Source of the DNA: Nocardiopsis mwathae
GTDB lineage: Bacteria; Actinomycetota; Actinomycetes; Streptosporangiales; Streptosporangiaceae
NCBI RefSeq assembly: GCF_014201195.1
Contig: NZ_JACHDS010000001.1
Span: forward strand, 682,001-746,000
Direction of reading: 5' to 3'
Length of the DNA stretch: 64,000 nucleotides
Below are positions 57,781 to 64,000 of this stretch, piece after piece (position 1 is the first letter of the stretch; every line of letters begins with the position of its first letter). The notes under the pieces are model-generated. The model was not told the origin of the DNA. It ran no database searches and saw only the letters and a program-made list of their open reading frames with translations. The position numbers and the translations under genes are program-made.

Positions 57781-60700
57781 CCGGAACGCGGGAGCAGACG
57801 CGTAAGGAGCTGCTGAAGTACCTGCTGACGCAGGTGCGCGAGGAGCACCTCGACGTCGAACGGGCCAAGGAGTTCATCCGGGCGGTCGAGCCCTCCCGGG
57901 CCGCCGACCGCCCGGAGGGCCCCGGCGGGGAGCCGATCGCCGTCGTGGGGATCGCCTGCCGGCTGCCCGGTGCGCCGGATAAGGAGCGCTTCTGGGACGG
58001 GCTCGTGGCGGGACGCGAGTCGATCGGCGACTTCCCCCCGGGCCGCATGGACGACCTGCGCCGGGTCCTGCCGGACCCCACCGGCCTCAGCCGGGGCGGG
58101 TTCCTGGACCGGATCGACCTGTTCGACCCGGAGTACTTCGGCATTCCCCCGCGGGCGGCCACGGAGCTTGACCCCTACCAGCGGCTGATGCTGGAGGTCC
58201 TCATCGAGACGGTCGAGGACGCGGGGTACGCCCGCCCCGACCTGGACGGAGCACCGGTGGGGATCTTCGTCGGCAACGACCACTCGCACCGGCTGAGCAT
58301 GTCCTACCTGCCGTTCCTGTCCGAGGTAGACTTCGCGGCGTTCGCGGGGTCGTGGCCGGGCATCCTGGCCAGCCGAATCTCCTACCACCTGAACCTGCGC
58401 GGGCCGGCGACGGTCACGGACACGGGCTGTTCGTCGGGGCTGGTGGCGCTGGACTCGGCGATGAAGGCCATCCGCCAGGGCGACTGCGACAGCGCCCTGG
58501 TCGCCGGGATCAACCTCTTCCTCTCCCCGGGCAGCCTCGGCAGCGAGACCGAGTCCGGCGACCGGGTGCGGGCGTTCGACACCCGCGCCCGCGGCACGGT
58601 CTGGAGCGAGGCCGTGGTCGCCGTCCACGTCAAACCGCTGTCCCGGGCCACGGCCGACGGGGACCACGTCTACGGCGTCGTCCTCGGCAACGCGGTCAAC
58701 AACGACGGCCGCAGCAACGGCATCACCGCCCCCAACGCCCGCGCCCAGAAGGAGGTGCTCGTCAAGGCGTGGAAGCGGGCCGGTATCCGGCCGGAAACGC
58801 TCTCCTACATCGAGGCGCACGGCACGGGGACAGCCCTGGGCGACCCCATTGAGGTCAAGGGCCTCACGGCCGCGTTCGGCGAGTTCACCGACCGCAGGCA
58901 GTTCTGTGCGCTGGGCTCGGTAAAGTCCAACATCGGGCACACGGTCGGGGCGGCGGGCCTGGTGTCGCTGGTCAAGACCCTCCTGTGCCTCGACCGCCGG
59001 ACGCTCGCGCCGTCGCTGCACTTCGAGGTCCCCAACCCCTACCTCGACCTCGTCGACTCGCCGGTGTACGTGAGCGACCGGCTCGCCGAGTGGGACGCGG
59101 ACGCGGGCCCCCGGCGGGCGGGCGTGAGCAGCTTCAGCCTCACCGGGACCAACACCCACGTGGTGCTCGAAGAGGCGCCGGAGGCGCCGCCGCGGCCGCG
59201 GGAACCGGAGGGGGCCCGCCTCTACCTGATCTCCGCGCGCAGCGAGCCCCTGCTGGCCCGGTCCGCCGCGCGGCAGCTGGAGGCCCTCGACCGGCACCCC
59301 GAGTACCGCCTCGACGACGTCTGCCGCACCATGCGCGGCGGCCGCGAGCACCAGCCGGTGCGGGCCGCCGTCCTGTGCGAGGACCGCGCCGGCCTGCGGG
59401 CCGGACTGGAGCGCCTGCTCCGCCCGCGCGCCGAGCAGGAGGAGCCGTTCGTCGGCGGGCGCACGGCCGTGCTGCGCACGCCCCCCGGGCCGGGCGGCGC
59501 CGATCTGCCCGAACGGTTCCGGGGCGCCCTGGACGAGGCGGCCGGCTACCTCGGCGGCGGCGCCCTATCCGCGGACGCCGCTCCGGGCGGACGCCGCGTC
59601 CCGCTGCCCCCGCAGCCCTTCGACCACGCCCGCTACTGGGACGAGACCGTGGCCCCGGCCGCGCCGTCCGGCGCCGGGGGACCGGCACCGGACACGGGCA
59701 CGGACCCGCTCCGGGACCTGCTGGCGCGCTGGGCGGACGCCGGGGACGCCGGGGACGCCTCGGACACCGCGCCCACCGCCCGCACCGTCGTCGCGGCGGT
59801 GTGGTCGCAGGCCCTCGGCCACTCCGAGCTCACCGGGACCGACGACTTCTTCTCCCTGGGCGGGGACTCGGTGTCCTCGTTGAAGATCGTCCAGCGGCTG
59901 AACGCCGAATTCGATCTGGCCGTGCCGCCGCCGCTCCTGCTGAAGAGACCGGTGCTCGACGACTTCGCCGCCGCCGTCGCCGAGCTCGGGCTCGGCGAGG
60001 AGCGGATCCGTGCCCGCCTCGACCGCGCCCCCGAGGCCGCCGAGCGCGGCGCGGGCGGCGTCGGCGACGGGGCGCCCGCGGAGTACGAGCTCCCGCTCAC
60101 CGCCGCCCAGCGCTCCATGTTCCACACCTCCGGCCGGTCGGCCGACTCGGTCGCCTACAACATCACCGGGCTGACGATCAGCGACGAGGCGGTCGACGCC
60201 GCCCGCCTGGAGACAGGCGTGCGCGAGCTGGCCCGCCGCCACGACGCCCTCCGGGCGACCTTCCATCTCGTCGACGGCGAACCGGTGCAGCGCATCCACG
60301 CCGACGTCGAGGCGGCGGTGGACCACCGCCGCCTCGACGCCCCCGGCCCCGGGCGGACCCACGAGGACCGGGCCCGGGAGGAGATGGCGGACTTCGTCCG
60401 GCCGTTCCGGCTTGACGAGGGGCCCCTCTTCCGCATCGGGTGCTTCGCCTTCGACGACGGCGTGACCGCCGTGGCGATCGACTTCCACCACATCGTCACC
60501 GACGGCACGTCGATGGGGATCCTCTTCCGCGACCTCGCGGCGATCATGGACGGCGACCAGTCGCCCGCCCCCGACCGCGACTACCGGTCGGCGATGGCCG
60601 GCCTGCTGGAGCACGAGCGCTCCCCGCAGGTCCTGCGCGCCCGCGACTACTGGCGGGACCGGTTCGCCGATGGCGTCCCGTCGCTGGACCTGGCCACCGA

Positions 60701-63700
60701 CCGCAAGCGCACCGACGCCGCCTCCGGCGCGGGCGCGACCCTGTTCACCGAGGTGGACGCCGCGACGCTGAAGCAGGTCAAGGCCTACGCGCGGGCTCGC
60801 CGCCTGACGCCCTTTATGGTCCTGCTCGGCGTCTACCAGCAGCTGCTGAGCCGGCTCAGCGGGCAGCGCGACGTCGTCGTCGGCACGCCCGTCCACGGGC
60901 GGCCGGACGCCGGCTACGCCGACGTCGTCGGCATGTTCGTGAACACGCTGCCGCTGCTGGCCTCCGTCGACCCCGGGAGCGGCGTCGGCCGGTTCTTCGA
61001 GGGCCTGCGCTCCACCGTGCTGGAGGCCTTCGAGCACCAGGACTGCCCCCTGGAGACCGTGGTCGAGGACGTGCGCCCCCGGCGCGAACCCGGGCGCGGG
61101 CCGCTGTTCGACACCTGCTTCGTGTACCAGAACACCGACATAGGTCTGGAGCACGACGGGGACCGGGTGGTGACGTTCGACGACGGCAGCGCCAAGTACG
61201 ACATCACGCTCAGCGCCCGCGAGTCCGGCGGACGGTTGCTGATGGAGTGGGAGTACTCCACCGCGCTGTTCGAGGAGGACACGCTGCGGCTTTACGCCGA
61301 CCGCTACGCGGTGCTGCTGCGCTCGGTCCTCGCGGCGGACGACGCCGACGCGGTCGGGGACCTGCGCCTGATGCCCGACCGGGAAGCCGCGCTGATCCGG
61401 GGCTTCGCTGCGACACCGGCCCCGCCGCCGGAGGACTGCGGGGTCGACCGGCTTTTCGAGCGGCAGGCCGCCGCCTCGGACCGCACGGCCCTGATCACCG
61501 ACGGCGGGCGGGTCTCCTACGGCGAGCTCAACACGCGGGCCAACCGCCTGGCGCACCACCTTATCCGGCAGGGGACCGAGCCCGGCTCCCCGGTCGCGGT
61601 CCTCGCCGACCGCACGGCGGAGATGGTGGTCGCCGTCCTCGGCGTGCTGAAGGCAGGGTGTCACTACGTCCCCCTCAGCACCGGGTTCCCCCGCGAACGC
61701 CTCCGGCTGATGCTGGAGGACTCGGGGGCGCGGACCGTCGTGGTGACGGCCGGCCAGGCCGAGCAGGCCCGCGGGTTCGCCGACGACGGGGTCCGGATCG
61801 TGGAACCGGAGGCCGTCGCGTCCGCGGCCGCCGACGGGGACGGCACCGACCCGGGCCTGCCGAGCCGGGGCGCGGACCCGGTCTACCTCATGTACACCTC
61901 CGGCACCACCGGCGTGCCCAAGGGCACGGTGGTCCGCCACGAGAGCGTGCTGCGTGTGGTGCGCCGGCCGGTGTTCTACCCAGCCGGCCCCGACGACGTG
62001 TTCCTGCTGATGTCGGACTACTCCTTCGACGGGTCGGTCTACGACATGTTCGCCGCGCTCACTAACGGCGCCGCGCTCGTGCTCCTGGACCGGGAGGAGG
62101 TGATGGACCTCGACCGGCTCGGCACGGCGATCGAATGCCACGGCGTCACCAGCTTCTTCATCACCGCCGCCATGTTCCACACCCTGATCGACGGCGTCCC
62201 CGAGCGCCTGGGCAGCATCCGTAGGCTGATCTTCGGGGGAGAGGCGGCCTCGCCCGCCCACGTGGAGCGGGCGTTCCGCCTCCTCGGACCGGGCCGGATC
62301 GCCAACGGCTACGGGCCTACGGAGTCCACGGTCTTCGCCGCCGTGCACGTCTTCGACTCCTACGACGGGCGCGAGGCCGTCCCCATCGGACGGCCGATCA
62401 ACGACACCTCGCTGTACGTCCTCGACGAGGACCTGCGGATGCGGCCGATCGGCGTCCCCGGGGAGCTCTGCATCGGCGGCGCCGGGCTGGCCGACGGCTA
62501 CCTGAACCGGCCCGAGCTGACGGCCGAGCGGTTCGTGGAGTCGCCCGACGTCCCCGGCGAGCGGCTGTACCGGACCGGTGACCTGGTCACCCTGCGCAGC
62601 GACGGGCTGTTCTTCTACACCGGCCGCATCGACCAGCAGGTCAAGCTCCGGGGCTACCGCATCGAGACCGCCGAGATCGTGCACGCCGCCGTCGGCGAGC
62701 CGGACGTGCGGTGGGCCCACGCCGCGGTCCACGAGACGGGGGAGGGCAACCGGGGCCTGTGCCTGTGGGTTTGCTACGAGGACGGCGCCGAACCCGACGA
62801 GGCGCGCCTGCGCGGCGCCCTGAGCCAGCGGCTGCCCGGCTACATGGTTCCCTCGTTCATCGTCCCGGTCGACGGGGAGGTCCGGCTCACCGACAACGGG
62901 AAGCTGGACGTGGCGGCCCTGCCCGCCCCGGAGGCGGGGGCGTCAGCGTCGGCCGTCCCGCCGCGCACCGGCGCCGAGCGGCGGATCGCCGCGGCGTGGT
63001 CGCGTGCACTGGGCACCGAGGTGGCCGACATCGACGCGAATTTCTTCGCCCTCGGCGGGGATTCGATCACGGCCATCCGGATCGCGGCCGCGCTCAAGGC
63101 CGACGGCCTGGAGATCCAGGTCCCCGACCTGATCGACGCCCCGACCGTGCGGATGCTCGCCGAACGGGCGCCCGCCGACCGGGGGGCGGCCGACCCGGGC
63201 GGTCAAGAGCCCCACTACGGGGAGCCGGTGACGGGTCCGCTGGTGCCCAGCCCCGTCCAGCAGGCGTTCATGGACGAGGCCGAGGACCGTGACCGGGTGT
63301 TCACCCAGTGCCTGCTGCTCACCGCCGACCGCCCGCTTCCTGGCGGGGACCTGGTGGAGGCGGTGGAACGGCTGGTCCGCCTGCACGACGCGCTGCGCGT
63401 GCGGATCGACGGCGACGGGCTGGTGCTGTGCGGCCCCGACGAGGAGCGCCTGGTCCACGCCGAGGCCGCGCCCCCCGGCCTGGCCGGGGACGACCTCACC
63501 GACTACCTCGCGGCGCTGCAGCGGCGGGTGGATGTGCACAACGGCCCCGCCGTCGCGCTGGCGACGGGGCTCGGCGAGCGGGGCGAGCGGTGCGCCCTGG
63601 CCGCCCACCACCTGGCCGTGGACGTGGTCTCGTGGGGGATCCTGGTCGAGGACCTGCTGGCCTGCCTCGCCGACCCGTCCGCTCCGCCGGCCCCCGCGTC

Positions 63701-64000
63701 CCTGCCGTTCCCGGCGTGGACCGCGGAACTGGCGGAGCGCGCACGCGAGGGCGGCTTCCGCGGGGAGCTGCCGTACTGGACCGGACTGGCCCGGCAGGCC
63801 GCGGCGGCGGGGCGGCTGTTCGACGAGGACGACGTCCGGCGCGCGGACACTGTCGCCCAGGTGCTCCGGTTCCCGGCCGCCGAGGTCGCGGAGGTGTTCG
63901 ACGCGGCCCGGACGGCCCACGGAGCCGACGCCGGGCAGACCGTCCTCGCCGTCGTCGCGCGCGCCCTGGGCGCCTGGCGGGACCGCGACCGGATCCTGGT
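57777..64000 (+). CDS. PKS-NRPS: KS-ACP-C-A-PCP-E... (3' partial, runs off window)
   Basis: At least 2074 residues from GTG 57777, overlapping the previous stop by 4 bases; no stop before 64000. N-terminal docking helix (REQTRKELLKYLLTQVREEHLDVERAKEF); KS about 50-480 (DTGCSSG, C218; EAHGTGT; NIGHTVG); no AT, KR or DH; ACP S698 in LGGDSVSS; C 770-1190 (HHIVTDG, H904); A 1210-1720 (YTSGTTG at 1373; specificity residues read D-G-Y-F-I-G-G-V-F, nearest to branched aliphatic codes); PCP S1763 in LGGDSIT; then an epimerization domain (HHLAVDVVSWGIL at 1944) cut by the window edge. It should add one unreduced C2 unit and one amino acid that is turned to the D form. Confidence 0.93.

Overview
The window looks like a chromosome segment of a high-GC actinomycete. 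The evidence is the strong G/C bias at third codon positions, the frequent GTG starts, a CofC/F420 gene, an actinobacterial leuD-hup-cofC-plsC-gpsA-ddl neighbourhood, and sugar-binding-protein transporters that lack their own ATPase. Some gene content fits Nocardiopsis or its relatives (Streptosporangiales), but that placement is a guess from gene order and not a measured result.

Positions 1-6700 hold housekeeping genes: the end of leuD, a small overlapping ORF, hup (HU protein), cofC, plsC, gpsA, a Cys/Met-type PLP enzyme and ddl. Positions 6644-18700 are mostly accessory genes: an EI24/CysZ-like membrane protein, a coupled pair of unknown proteins, an AbiEi/DUF559-like protein, an SF1 helicase with a RelE-like N-terminus, two SanA/YdcF proteins flanking a helical-repeat-like protein, and a DUF885 metal-dependent hydrolase. 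Positions 18783-24074 form a minus-strand amino-sugar operon (murR, murQ, binding protein, two permeases). A shortened AfsR-like regulator and a BadF/N-acetylglucosamine-type kinase follow on the plus strand.

Positions 27940-33115 look like the edge of an island. Two identical tRNA-Lys(CUU) genes, each with its own terminator, flank trmO and a secreted lectin-like gene. Next come a truncated IS256-type transposase, an IS3-type element with readable TG...CA ends and a 4-bp target duplication, and a second, decayed IS3 element. The IS elements appear nested, so their order of arrival can be read.

After a locally AT-richer control region (about 33116-33579), everything to the right edge reads in one direction and forms the left part of a hybrid polyketide/non-ribosomal peptide gene cluster. 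Four tightly coupled genes (FkbK-, FkbH-, FkbJ- and FkbI-like) should make hydroxymalonyl-ACP, or methoxymalonyl-ACP if an O-methyltransferase lies elsewhere. A 3397-residue protein follows: AT-ACP-KS-AT-ACP-aminotransferase-C-A(Gly-like)-PCP plus a C-terminal condensation-like remnant. Next are a FenF-like stand-alone acyltransferase, two AT-less KS-DH-KR-ACP proteins, and a protein that runs off the window as KS-ACP-C-A-PCP-E. By module order this predicts a beta-amino acyl starter region, then glycine, two alkene-forming extensions (a diene), one unreduced extension and an epimerised amino acid. Release, tailoring, resistance and regulatory genes are not visible and must lie to the right. 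The mix of cis-AT and trans-AT logic with an aminotransferase and an FkbH-type extender cassette is the most notable content here.
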